A stretch of 64,000 nt of DNA from the NCBI GenBank assembly GCA_018907035.1, contig JACCIC010000097.1, forward strand, positions 632,001 through 696,000. Direction: 5' to 3'. Below the pieces are notes generated by a model that was not told the DNA's origin, did not search any database, and saw only the letters and a list, made by a program, of their open reading frames with translations. The DNA comes from Sycobia sp. Sy_11. Lineage: Eukaryota; Arthropoda; Insecta; Hymenoptera; Epichrysomallidae. Of this stretch, positions 1 through 9,530 are shown one piece after another (positions within the stretch are counted from its first letter, which is position 1; each line of letters begins with the position of its first letter). A program made the translations under genes and the position numbers.

Positions 1-1508
1 TATACCTTTTTTTATCGTTCAATGTAGTTAGCAGTTTCTTCTGTTTTGAACCAGGTGGTGTACGATGCTCAGCACAGAAAATATGTATTGCTTCGAGATA
101 TTCCAAATCTACTTCAGCAATATAGCTTATATCAGAATCTGATGGTGTATTGAAAAAGTTACGAGTTGATTCATAATCAACGTACTTAAATTTTCCAATT
201 GGTAAATGCTGTACCATCGCCCAACCATATAGATTATTAATATCGTAATATAAAAGTGTCTTTATTTTATTTTTTATATCGTATCTCGATCCCATATAAG
301 GATTATTTGCCTTTGAATATCGATTGCAGCACTGACTTATTACACCCCGAATGCCTGATTCAATAAATAATAACATGTCAATATCAGTCAGAAGCTCTAA
401 TTCTACCTTTGTCATTTTTAGAACTGCTGAAAATGTTAATCCTGGAGTAGTGTAAAAGTGTGCAGGACATAAGCTGTAGGCTTTAATAGATGTATTCGAA
501 AACTTTCGAAGACATCTGCTAAGAGGAGAATATCAGTTTTTAAGTATAAGTCTGAATACTCTCCTAATATTCTTATTTTAAAACTTTCCCATACTTGAAC
601 AGCGTGCTTGTAATCTTCTTCAGTAATATCTGAATCTGTTAATTTATTATAAAATTCATTTTTCGACGGCAGTTTTGTAATTAATAATTTATCGAGTCCA
701 TCCACAAAATAGTAGGGAAATATACCTTTACGTCTAAGAAATTTATATTTTTATTTGAGTATCCATCTAATTGAAATTCCTGTATTGCTATTGGTACATT
801 ACCTAGATACGACGCAAGTTTCTCTAAGGATGATGGTAAAAATCGCCAAAAATCTATAAATCTAAAATTTACATCAGAGTCATCCATATACTTCGTAAAT
901 GAAATATATTTTTCCTTCTTATGAGGTATTAGAGTAATTCGTCCATTCATGAGTGTAGAAGTTCCCAGTTCTTTTAAAATAAAATGTATGTCATTATTGA
1001 GGTTATGAAAATTTACGGGAATAAATTTTGAGTCTTTATAGTTCAAATTGCATGAATTATGAGCAGCACCTCTTAAATAGAACCTAAAGAGAAAAAACAA
1101 ATTAATTAAAAAAAAATTAATTTTTGTTTATTTAAAAAAGAAAAAAAACTTACCGTCCTGTAAGATGGCAATGATCTCGTACTGCCAGTTGCCCATCTAG
1201 AAATGGTTTGCGACATATATGGCAATCGGTCGACTATTGAAACGTTAATTCTTCAAGATCTGTCAGTTTCATTAGTTTTGGATTTTTATAGAGATAATCA
1301 ATCTGCTCGCCAATTGATTTCAGTTCACGAACAAACCATTGTGCAGGTGTCTCGTCATCTAGACTTTTCTGTCTATATGCTTTGTAAGCGGATAATTTGT
1401 CGTCAAAGCTACATTTTAAATAGAAATCTATACTGTACGCTTCATCTAATTGAAAAGCATTCTCGTTTTCTGTATTTTTTAATAAACATTCAAAATCTGC
1501 ATAAATTA
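1..1508 (-). pseudogene. Family B DNA polymerase (protein-primed type), C-terminal part, broken
   Basis: The minus strand encodes the exonuclease and start of the polymerase domain of a DNA_pol_B_2-type polymerase, the enzyme that replicates Polinton/Maverick elements and related linear viral DNAs. Reading from 1508 down: the Exo I motif YADFEC, a CxxC...DHCHLTG zinc-finger-like block (about 1154-1200), RGAAHNSCN after a 70-bp intron, the FHNL Exo II region, [10 protein letters not shown] (near 520), and the polymerase motif NNLYGWAM (near 215-240). The rest lies beyond the left edge. It is not functional as it stands: an in-frame TAG at 1234-1236, a frameshift near 700, another near 440, and a mariner insertion directly upstream of Exo I. 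The family is confident from the motif order. Whether it came from a Polinton, an adintovirus-like virus or a stand-alone gene is inference. Confidence 0.85.
1084..1153 (-). other. 70-bp GT-AG intron inside the polymerase pseudogene
   Basis: On the minus strand the donor is CG|GTAAGT (exon ends at 1154) and the acceptor follows a T-rich tract, TTTCTCTTTAG| (exon resumes at 1083). Removing it joins the DHCHLTG block to the RGAAH block in phase 2 with no lost codon, which is where the family is contiguous. The interval itself is AT-rich and has stops. Confidence 0.75.
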
Positions 1509-2793
1509 TTAGGAGTGTGAATAAGTCTTTCCCGTTTTTTGTAAGAGATGGCGCCACCAATACTGTGCGAGTATTCAATGGTTACATATGTCATAATCAA
1601 AGATTATTCATATGTCAACAATTCCATACTAACACATTAGTTAAAATTTTTTCGCATCATAAATTTTTGATATCGTGAAAATGTCGAAATTTGAGCCGAG
1701 TCGACGTCATTTGCGGGAAGTTTCACTTTACTGGTTCAATTTGAAGAAATCTGCTGCCGAGACGCATCGATTGCTTCAGGAGGCTTATGGAGAAGGTTGT
1801 GTCGATGATTCAAGTGTTCGCGGATGGTTTCGACGCTTCAAAAGCGGTGATTTCGACGTGGAAGACAAGGAGCGTTCCGGGCGGCCGCAAATCTTTGAAG
1901 ATCGAGAATTGGCGACTTTGCTTGATGAAGATTCTTGTCAAACGCAAGAAGAACTTGCTGAAGCATTGGGAGTTGACCGAACAACCATTTCCAAGCGTTT
2001 GAAAGCCATGGGAATGATCCAAAAGCAAGGAAATTGGGTGCCGTACGAACTGAAGCTGAGAGACGTCGAACGGTGTTTTTTCACTTGCGAACAGCTGCTT
2101 CAGCGACATAAAAGAAAGGGTTTTCTGCATCGTATCGTGACTGGCGATGAAAAGTGGATACGTTACGATAATCGGAAGCGAAGAAAATCATGGGGACTAC
2201 CCGGCCATGCATCATCATCGACGGCCAAGCCAAATATTCATGGCGCCAAGCTCATGCTCTGTATATGGTGGGACCAGCTAGGTGTGGTTTACTATGAGCT
2301 TCTGAAACCGAATGAAAGGATCACAGGCGAGGTCTATCGACGACAATTGATGCGTTTGAGCCGCGCACTGCGAGAAAAACGGCCACAATACTCCGACAGG
2401 CACGACAAAGTTATTTTGCAACATGACAATGCTCGCCCACATGTTGCACCGCCCGTGAAAACATACTTAGAAACGCTCAAATGGGAAGTCCTACCCCACC
2501 CGCCGTATAGTCCAGACGTTGCTCCGTCTGATTACCATCTCTTCAGATCGATGACGCATGGCCTGGCTGACCAGCACTTCCATTCCTACGAGGAAGCCAA
2601 AAAATGGGTGGATGACTGGATAGAGGCCAAACCGGTCGAATTTTTCGCAACGGGATTCGTATGTTGCCAGAAAGATGGGAAAAAGTTGTAGCTAGCGATG
2701 GCCAATACTTTCAATAATTCATTTGTAACCATTTTTTCACAATAAAGGCTCAAAATTTGAAAAAATACGGGAAAGACTTATTCACATACCTGA
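1509..2793 (+). mobile_element. mariner element, mauritiana-like, nearly complete (1285 bp)
   Basis: Terminal inverted repeats share TGTGAATAAGTCTTTCCCG and start TTAGG at 1509 and TCAGG (reverse complement) at 2793. TA target duplications lie at 1507-1508 and 2794-2795. The 1285-bp length is normal for mariner. It sits inside the polymerase pseudogene, directly before the Exo I motif, so it is younger than that gene. TIR identity and the near-intact transposase make it the youngest mobile element here. Confidence 0.95.
1681..2717 (+). pseudogene. mariner transposase (DD34D), one-base frameshift near the C terminus
   Basis: A cut-and-paste transposase acting at TA sites. The ATG at 1681 begins SKFEPSRRHLRE. 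The N-terminal helix-turn-helix DNA-binding region is followed by WVPYEL (family WVPHEL) and the three catalytic aspartates in TGDEKW, HDNARPH and APSDYH. The open frame ends at 2691, but the last ~36 residues before it do not fit the family. From 2655 the +2 frame reads the conserved tail IRMLPERWEKVVASDGQYF and stops at 2715-2717. A single base was therefore lost around 2651-2655. All catalytic residues lie upstream of the break. A GTG six bases before the ATG also extends the frame, but the ATG is the likelier start. Confidence 0.9.
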
Positions 2794-4118
2794 TACAAAA
2801 GGTACTTTTTCACTTTTACTATAATCTTCAAATTTCAAAATGTTATTTGATGAGTTTGGTAAATTGATTTTACAATCGTTAATGTTTTTACAAAGATTTT
2901 CATGAATTTGTAGCCTTTCCTCACTGTAAAAATGTTGTAAACATCTTTTACAATGGTATAATTTTTTATGAGCTTCATTCACTTACGATTCTAAAAGTTT
3001 GGATATACTTTTAATCGAAACATAATGGAATTTAGGCACACTTCCATGATCATCAAGAATATTATTTTCTGCGTAATCGTCTATGTAGAAATCTTGAATG
3101 AGGAGAAGATTTGCATGTTTCTCTTTCTTATTTAATGAAATATGACAAGGTGATACTTCATATTTCGATCCGTACTTCCTAATCATATAAACATTTACTG
3201 AAATATTATTCAATTTTTCAAATTTAGAAACATCTTTCAGTTTTACAAGAAATTCTATATCACCAAAGTTCAATTCGTTTGCAAATTTATCATAATTATG
3301 AACTCTTTGAGGATTTTTTTCATTTGGATGTAATGCTGAAAGAATAGCGTATTTAAAGCATTGATTATCAATGTTATGAACATTGATTATCAATGTTATG
3401 AACATTGATACATGCTCTTTTTGATGCTATGAACTTAGGGAGAGGAATGTATGATCTTCCCTTGTGAGGTGAAAATTTTTTCATGTTTATGGAGAAACTC
3501 ATAATACTTTTTAATGTTTATCCGGAATCTTTATCCTGAAATTCTTCTAGATGTGTAAGAAGTGGTTCCTTAATATGTTCCTCATACCATTTTTCTAAAT
3601 CAGTAAACATGAATACTGTAGCACTCACAGTTGTGAAATATTTAATGTCGTTTGTTTCTTCTCCATTTTTCTGCATGGAAAACTCTGATATAAAATCAGA
3701 ATTTAGTTTTATTGCTGTATATTCTTGTAAGCAAGCTCTAACTTTATCTTCAAAGAGCTTCTGTGCATCGACCAAAAAACTTAGAATGTCCAGATGTTCT
3801 CAGTTAACAACAACGCCTGTTCTTATTCGATTTTTAAAAGCATTGTATATCTCGCCCTTCTACCTTAGCTGACTCGTTAGAGATTAGACTACCTCCCATT
3901 GGCACTTCACTATCAAGATGATAACGAAATCTTGCTTGTAAACATGAAAGATGAATCAGACATGTTAAACATTTTTGATTTTCTGCTCGAGAGAGACCTT
4001 GTTCTTTGCCAAATTCCCTCAGCTTTATTATATCCTGTTCAGTTATTGATAAATAATTCTCGAGTTCGTGTATGCTTAATTCACTGACACGCTCGTAAAT
4101 ATCACGAAGTTTTTTCAC
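2794..4118 (-). pseudogene. Family B DNA polymerase, N-terminal part, broken
   Basis: The upstream half of the same minus-strand polymerase gene. From 4118 down: a charged N-terminal segment (3834-4118), then a block ending EEFQDKDSG at about 3518-3775, then DNQCFKYAILSALHP (near 3310-3370), then a C2H2-like finger CKRC...HENLC at about 2880-2965, then KVPFV at the mariner junction. This order is usual for the large insect genes of this polymerase family. Breaks seen: a frameshift near 3780-3835, a 22-bp tandem duplication at 3359-3402 that throws the frame, and a stop at 2983 before the finger. The true start is uncertain; 4118 is only the first usable ATG. Confidence 0.75.
3359..3410. repeat. 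22-bp tandem duplication, 2.4 copies
   Basis: CATTGATTATCAATGTTATG plus AA occurs at 3359-3380 and 3381-3402, with a partial third copy. Because 22 is not a multiple of 3, it shifts the polymerase reading frame at the conserved DNQCF block. Confidence 0.9.
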
Positions 4119-4767
4119 TTGAAATTCAATAGACGAAAGAAAAGCAATCTTTAACTAATAAAATATTTTCAAACTTCAGTTAATAATGCTTATTTACTGA
4201 CTGATAAAAGTAAGACACAAAAATAAAACACTGATACAATACAACACACTCGTATTGAACACAGAAGAAAAAATAAGAAAGATGAAACTAAACTTATTTG
4301 ACTGAGGTATAGAAACTATGTTCCTCCAAGATATTGTCTCGCTTTTAAAGGAAATGAAAATATGTAGAAGGGGAAGCAGAAGTGGAAGGAGAATGTCAGT
4401 CATATAGAAAACTTCAATAACGTGTTAGAATGAGAAGAAAATATGTATTATTAGACTAGAGCCAATCAAATATCAACCCTTTAGTACATTCATGTAGATC
4501 ATCTCCTTTCTCCTTGAACATCCAATCATAAACGTGAGATCCTACGGAGGAAGGAGGTGTGTATCGTTTTACAATCATCTGAATTTTACTGTTACGCCCT
4601 TTTCCTTCTCCTGCACTCAATCGTAAGTGACTTTCTCTGTGAATGGAGGGGATGAATTGACTTGTAACGAAAATTCAATCTTCATCCATCAAATTGAATC
4701 TATTTTTAATTTTTTTGAATCAACCAATTATAGCAGAGCAGTCATTTCAGGAGAAGGGGAGACATCT
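4119..4767. other. Spacer between polymerase pseudogene and next gene
   Basis: No convincing coding region. Short ORFs on both strands lack any recognisable motif. It lies between the start of a leftward gene and the promoter of a rightward gene, so it may hold both control regions. Confidence 0.4.
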
Positions 4768-4803
4768 TATAAAAATCAAGGCATAAGCATAAAACTATCA
4801 TTC
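4768..4803 (+). promoter_or_regulatory. Core promoter: TATA box and initiator
   Basis: TATAAAAA at 4768-4775 is followed by the insect initiator TCATTC at 4798-4803. The presumed +1 A is at 4800, 32 bases from the first T, the standard spacing. The coding region of the two-exon gene starts about 33 bases later. Confidence 0.65.
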
Positions 4804-4832
4804 CTAATCATCACTTCTGCCTATAAGATAAA

Positions 4833-5571
4833 GTGTACTTCTGCGACATACAGGGATTTCAGTCAAAAGGACCGCAAACTTTTACTTTAAAAGAACTCAG
4901 TTTTCTGAGTTTGAAAGGAGGTGCACTTCCTAGTTCGTACCTCTTTCAACCACCATTTCCGTGGCATCAATTAACATGGGCTGAGAAAAAAACAGTAGAC
5001 TGGCTGGAACGGAATTACCATGGCATTAATTGGGAATGTGGCGACATCCCTTATCATAGTCTGCAAAGCATATTGGAGATTTGTTGTGCTGGAATGCAGA
5101 AAATATACGTGAAGGGTCGAGAGAAGAAGGAATGGTTGTCAAACCTTGTACCAAATATGTAAGTTTTCATACTTTTTCATACTTTTTCCTACTTTTTCAT
5201 ACTTTAATACTTTTTTCATGCTTTAATACTTTTTTCATAATTTTCATAATTTTCAAAATTTTTCATAATTTTTCATATTTTTCATAATTTTTCATAATTG
5301 TCATAATTTTTCATATTTTTCATAATTTTTCATAATTTTTCATAATTTTTCATAATGTTTTTTCTCTAATTTCAGAAATATAGCTGATGTAGAGGTGCTA
5401 CAGTGTCCATCGCTGCAATCGCTACAGAGTGAAGAGCAATACGTGGTTTGTGGAATCCATACATCATGCAGAAGGCAATTACTAATGTGTGCAATCCGTA
5501 ACGTGATGATTATGCGCGCATGGATAGAACATTATATAAGTGAGAAGTCCGGACGGGACGAAACTGGTTGA
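4833..5571 (+). CDS. Two-exon gene for a 173-aa protein of unknown function (DIQGF family)
   Basis: Exon 1 is 4833-5158 and exon 2 is 5376-5571 (stop TGA 5569-5571). The GTAAGT donor and TTTCAG acceptor join in phase 2 without loss of frame. Readable landmarks: DIQGFQ near residue 5, a WHQLTW...VDWLERNYHGINWECGDIPY centre, IYVKGREKKEWL before the splice, then a CPSL...CGIHTSC...AIRN C-terminal block. I recall this arrangement from unnamed arthropod proteins but cannot name a family. The acidic D near the start, the KGxEK block and the C-x2-H-x2-C block are at least compatible with an RNase H-fold exonuclease; that is speculation. Oddity: the first in-frame codon after the promoter is GTG, so the ATG may have mutated, or a short upstream exon is missing. 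A poly(A) signal AATAAA lies at 5603. Confidence 0.6.
5159..5375 (+). repeat. Intron filled with TTTTTCATAAT-type short tandem repeats
   Basis: The 217-bp intron is mostly an array of 10-12-bp units such as CATAATTTTT and CATACTTTTT, followed by a TTTTCTCTAATTTCAG acceptor. Confidence 0.8.
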
Positions 5572-5639
5572 ACAAAATGTATTTTATTGTAATCTTAAAA
5601 AAAATAAAATTTATATTAATAAAAAAAAGTATTTTATTC

Positions 5640-5962
5640 CTACGTTAAAAAAAAGAAATTATAAATTTAAGAAATTTTAAAAAGAAAATTTAAAAGTAAA
5701 GAAATTATAAATTAAAGAAATTTTAAAAAGAAATTTTAAAATGAAAAAAATTATAAATTTAAGAAATTTTAATAAGAAAATTTAAAAGTAAAGAAATTAT
5801 AAATTAAAGAAATTTTAAAAAGAAATTTTAAAATGAAAAAAAAATGATAAATGTAAGAAATTTTAAAAAGAAAATTTAAAAGTAAAGAAATTATAAATAA
5901 AAAGTAGTTTTAAAAAGAAATTTTAAAATGAAAAAAATTATAAATTTAAGAAATTTTTAAAA
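5640..5962. repeat. A-rich tandem repeat, ~94-bp unit, about 3.4 copies
   Basis: Units begin near 5653, 5748, 5842 and 5935 with (A)n-TTATAAATTTAAG and alternate GAAATTTTAAAAAG with GAAAATTTAAAAG. It is non-coding and directly follows the poly(A) region of the preceding gene. Confidence 0.8.
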
Positions 5963-6639
5963 AAAGAAATTCTAGGAAATATGAAATTCCAAGAATTTTC
6001 TGAAAATTTCTAGAATTTCGTAAAATTCCGAGAATATCATGAAATTCTAGGAATTTTGCCGTTGGGGATTTTTTTGGCTTGTGCCCCCCCCCTCTCGCCG
6101 TTGGTTGTTGGCTGCATTTTCTTTGTAACTCTCTAACTTACCTTCTTCTTTGCTGCATAGTCCTCTGCTATGGGTCTCCCGTTCGGTTGTCTACTTCAAC
6201 CATTTTTTTTATATGCATTTATTCTTATACATACACTTTTTTATTTAAAATGATAGTTAGTAATTTAAATAATTTAAGAAAATATTGTACATTTTTAGAA
6301 ATCTAGATTAATATTAGATATTGTAATAATAGATAATTATATTAAACAATTAAAGAACAACTAAAAATAATTCATTGACAAATTATAAGGATAAATAATA
6401 AACAAGGCATCTTATTTAATTTAATTTTACTTACTTATTTTTGTTAATATACATATATTATATTTAATTATTTTTAGACATTTTTTTTTATATTTACATG
6501 TTATTTTTCAAACGCACATCGGATATTATGCGTGGAAGTTCTACTTGACTGTTTATTTCCTCTATACTTGAGCTACTGTGCTGGTCCATGCTTACGACAG
6601 ATGGGCTGCGGTGACGATCAATCGTCGTCGTTGTTGTTG
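5963..6639. other. Spacer, no gene seen
   Basis: Contains a short cluster of TTCTAGAAATT/CCAAGAATTTTC near-palindromes (5965-6060), then AT-rich sequence. Short ORFs here show no protein-like composition. Confidence 0.4.
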
Positions 6640-7260
6640 TCATCTTCTGGCTCTGGGCCGACTTTTTTGTTTCTTCTCGGACCTGGATCTTGTCCTCGAT
6701 CGCATGCCCAACTGATAAGTTAGACGATGTTTCTTCATTGCTGTAACAAAAGAAAAAATAAAAGTATTATTAGTATCATTATATTTATTATCAGTATTAT
6801 TATATATTATATATGCATTATCAATATTATATACTATAGTGTAAATATATATTATTGAGTAAACTACCTGATTCGATGGTCTCAAACATTTCTGCATACT
6901 TTGTAGCATGCAGAATTGTTTCGGACATCTCCTGTACCCTCCTATACAGGGACATCCAATCCGCAGCAGAAGCTGGTTTTTTCCTCTCCTTCTGCGGAGA
7001 TGGTGATCGGGATCTCTCGATCGTCGGCGTTACAGCCCTTGAAAGAGAGGCTGTGGCGATGGGAATAGGGGTGGTGGACCTGGTCGTCCTCTCCTCCTCC
7101 TCCTCCTCCTCCTCCTCGTTTTCCTCTTCGCCGGACAAGTCCATAGACTTATAATATTTGTCGGGACGACTTCGCGGAGCCTTTTCAACAGCAGACAAAC
7201 GCTTGCTATTGCTGTTGGCATGGCGTTAGCGTTGCCGTGGGCACTCAATGATACTTTCAT
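6640..7260 (-). CDS. Small acidic and Arg-rich protein, two exons, function unknown
   Basis: On the minus strand, exon 1 ends at 6868 (TCAG|GTAGTT), the intron is 6741-6867, and exon 2 is 6640-6740 after a TTTGTTACAG acceptor. The splice joins FETIES to AMKKHRLTYQLG in frame. The protein has a poly-Glu stretch encoded by a (TCC)n tract at about 7088-7117, a Ser/Pro/Arg segment (IERSRSPSPQKER), a helical block (DWMSLYRRVQEMSETILHA) and a basic tail (RSRTRSRSEKKQKSRPRARR). No known domain is recognised. The start is unclear: the frame is open to just after a TAA near 7228, while ATG at 7258-7260 and at 7218-7220 are in another frame, as if one base had been lost just after the second ATG. The first in-frame ATG would be in KSMDLSGEE (~7145). 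Confidence 0.45.
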
Positions 7261-7300
7261 ATTTGAATTTAAAAATTTTCAAGTTTGAAATCTGAAAGTA

Positions 7301-7340
7301 GACTGTGATGCATAAACTCACTGTCGTTCGCTTTTTATAT
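7301..7340 (-). promoter_or_regulatory. Core promoter: TATA box and initiator (minus strand)
   Basis: On the minus strand ATATAAAAAG occupies 7340-7331 and TCACAGTC occupies 7308-7301. The spacing from the first TATA T to the presumed +1 A is 33. It points at the acidic protein gene, whose first ATG lies ~46 bases downstream. Confidence 0.55.
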
Positions 7341-7558
7341 CGTTTTCTATTACTGGTCTTTCCACTACCATGCACTAGGAAACTTTCCTATTGGTCAAAA
7401 AAAAAGAACCGCCTACAGATTCTAAATTTCGTTTAGAAAGTGCGGCTTAGTCCAACTTTTCTATTTTTTTTGACACAAGAAACTTTTCCTCATTGGTGAT
7501 GGAACTCCATTATCCCTCCTTTCCCTTCCCCACTCACATTTATGACGTCAAAAGTAAG

Positions 7559-8250
7559 GGAATTATACTAATTGATGAGTCAATCTCGGTCAGTATACTA
7601 AGAGGCGCATGTGTTTGCCTCCAATGAAACTCGTTTTTATTTTTTGAAAATACAACGTCATTATGCTGATTATCCATAGTCACTCTCTTTTCCATACGCT
7701 CCCTTTTATATACTTGACCGAAATTGAGAGGATCTAAGGTGTGGGACTGGCAAAGAAAAATATCTAGATTTTATTATACAGTATAGGGGGCACGTGTTTT
7801 CTATAAGGATAGACATTCATCGCTATACATATAAAGTGGATTATACTAATTGATTTGGACCCACTTCCGCTGCACAAGCGTTCGTCTCTACTCAGACCCT
7901 CTCCCATGCTTTTCTGAGAAGTGACCCTCGTTCAAAATAGAAAACTTATACCCTGGTTTTTCATAGTCACTCCCTTTCTCATACACAACGATATTATACT
8001 TTGACGAAATCCTCAACATATAAAATGAGATAGCGACAAAGAAAATATCTTTCATTATGCAGTATAGAAGCCACGTGTTTTCTATACCGATAGTCATTCA
8101 TCGTTATATACAGTAAACGGATTCTACGAAATGACGTGGACTCATCTCAGTTACACAAGCGTTCTGACAAGAAAACTCATACCCTGATTTTTCACAGTCA
8201 CTCCTTTTCCCATACGTACTGATGTTATACTCGGCCGAAATCTTAAAAAA
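7559..8250. repeat. ~280-bp tandem repeat, copies A (partial), B and C
   Basis: Copy A is 7559-7771, B is 7772-8053, C is 8054 to about 8250. Shared landmarks: CAGTATAGG..CACGTGTTTTCTATA, a GATAG.CATTCATCG block, GGATTATACTAATTGAT, and CATAGTCACTC. Divergence is substantial, with substitutions and indels. Each carries a CACGTG motif. No ORF is shared, so this is non-coding repeat DNA of unknown role. Confidence 0.75.
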
Positions 8251-8325
8251 TAACTCTGTTCCCGACGTATGCGTCGGAATGAGAGCGAAGGATCGACGGA
8301 TGGGTAATTCAGCGCAGTACGCGAA

Positions 8326-8610
8326 GTGCTGTGTAAGCCCCGTGGTTTTGTGGCCATTGTTTTTTATTTCTCTCCCAAGGGCGGATATGCCAAAGTAATT
8401 GGAGAGATCGTGCGGCGCAGAGATTTTAAAGTCCTGCGCGGACACGTTGGGCTAAGACAAGCGCATCTTGTTGGAAATGCCCGTCCAGATTGGTTGTCGA
8501 ACGAGAACAACAAAAAAATGACAGCCTCGCTTCGATTTCTGCACGTGTATACGGATGGGAATGTCGTAGTTTATAATTTCAAAGACGAACTGCGGGCGTG
8601 TAGAGTTTAA
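8326..8610 (+). CDS. 94-codon ORF before an LTR-like unit, unrecognised
   Basis: A GC-richer open frame ending TAA at 8608-8610, ten bases before the LTR-like unit. No ATG starts it convincingly and no domain is recognised. It could be the C-terminal end of a retroelement polyprotein. It lies in the ~1-kb insertion that separates repeat copies C and D. Confidence 0.25.
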   Translation: MLCKPRGFVAIVFYFSPKGGYAKVIGEIVRRRDFKVLRGHVGLRQAHLVGNARPDWLSNENNKKMTASLRFLHVYTDGNVVVYNFKDELRACRV

Positions 8611-8619
8611 AATCTAGAT

Positions 8620-9153
8620 TGTAAGTAATTTATGATGTATACACATTGTTTCCGGCGAAGGTTTTCCCCTTGAAAGGTTTTTTCCTTCGTCGCGAGTGGA
8701 AACTCGAGCGAATGCGGAAACGATGTAGGTTTATTATTTGTGCAGACTGATTCGAGCGCTGAGTTTGTTTCGTGGAAAAAAGGGCCTCTTGTTTAGACGC
8801 GATTTATGACGCCAGGGCGCGGTCGATGCGGGACCGAGCTGCCAAGTGACAGGCATGTGCGCAACACATGTTGCGCGCGCCAAGAGCGCGACGCCTTTCG
8901 TCCGATGATCAGGGATTTCGCTTAAAACAAAAAAATATAGCCATTCGATAGATCGCCGTGAGAGAAATCGTGGGGACAAGGAAACAAGGGCCTAGAGGGG
9001 AGAGGGGAGTTCTTGGCCGCGCGACGGCGACGGCGAGGAGGATCGTCTCGCAAACTCAGCGGTCAGTCTATTGTCGATATCGAAGTCGAACACTTCCACA
9101 TATTGTATAATAGATTTTTCTAAATAAATTCTATCACAGTTGATCCCGAAACA
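8620..9153 (+). mobile_element. LTR-like unit, 534 bp (TGT...ACA)
   Basis: Begins TGTAAG and ends GAAACA. Inside are an initiator TCAGTC at 9063-9068 and a poly(A) signal AATAAA at 9123-9128, which is the usual R-U5 spacing of a retroelement LTR. It is GC-rich against an AT-rich background. No second LTR, primer-binding site or target duplication was found, so it is a solo or truncated LTR at best. Confidence 0.45.
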
Positions 9154-9319
9154 TTTTCGTTTTGTTCTTCTTTCCTAATATTGTTTTTCACCTCTCTTTT
9201 CACTAAAATAAGTAAATATTTAAATTCAGTCCTCTAATAAAAGTCGATATAATTAAAAAAAAACAACGCACGTACTTCGAGCGCGATACTGCTCGAAAGA
9301 GCAGCTATAAACTCGTTTC

Positions 9320-9530
9320 CATTATGCAGTATAGGGGGGCACGTGTTTTCTATAACGATAGACCTTCATCGCCATATACTGTAAGCGGATTATACTAATT
9401 GATGAGTTAACCTCGGTCAGTATATCAAGAGACACATGTGTTCGCTTCTAATACGGCTCGCTTTTACCTTATGAAAATAGAATGTCTATATGCTGGTTTT
9501 CCGTAGTCATCCCCACTTGCTCTTGACATT
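9320..9530. repeat. ~280-bp repeat, copy D
   Basis: Matches copies A-C from CATTATGCAGTATAGG through the CACGTG block, TTATACTAATTGATGAGT and CCGTAGTCATCC. It resumes the array after the GC-rich insertion. Confidence 0.75.

Noticed and set aside
8104..8445. 113-codon minus-strand ORF across repeat copy C
   Set aside because: It spans the boundary between a tandem repeat unit and a foreign insertion, so it cannot be an ancestral gene.
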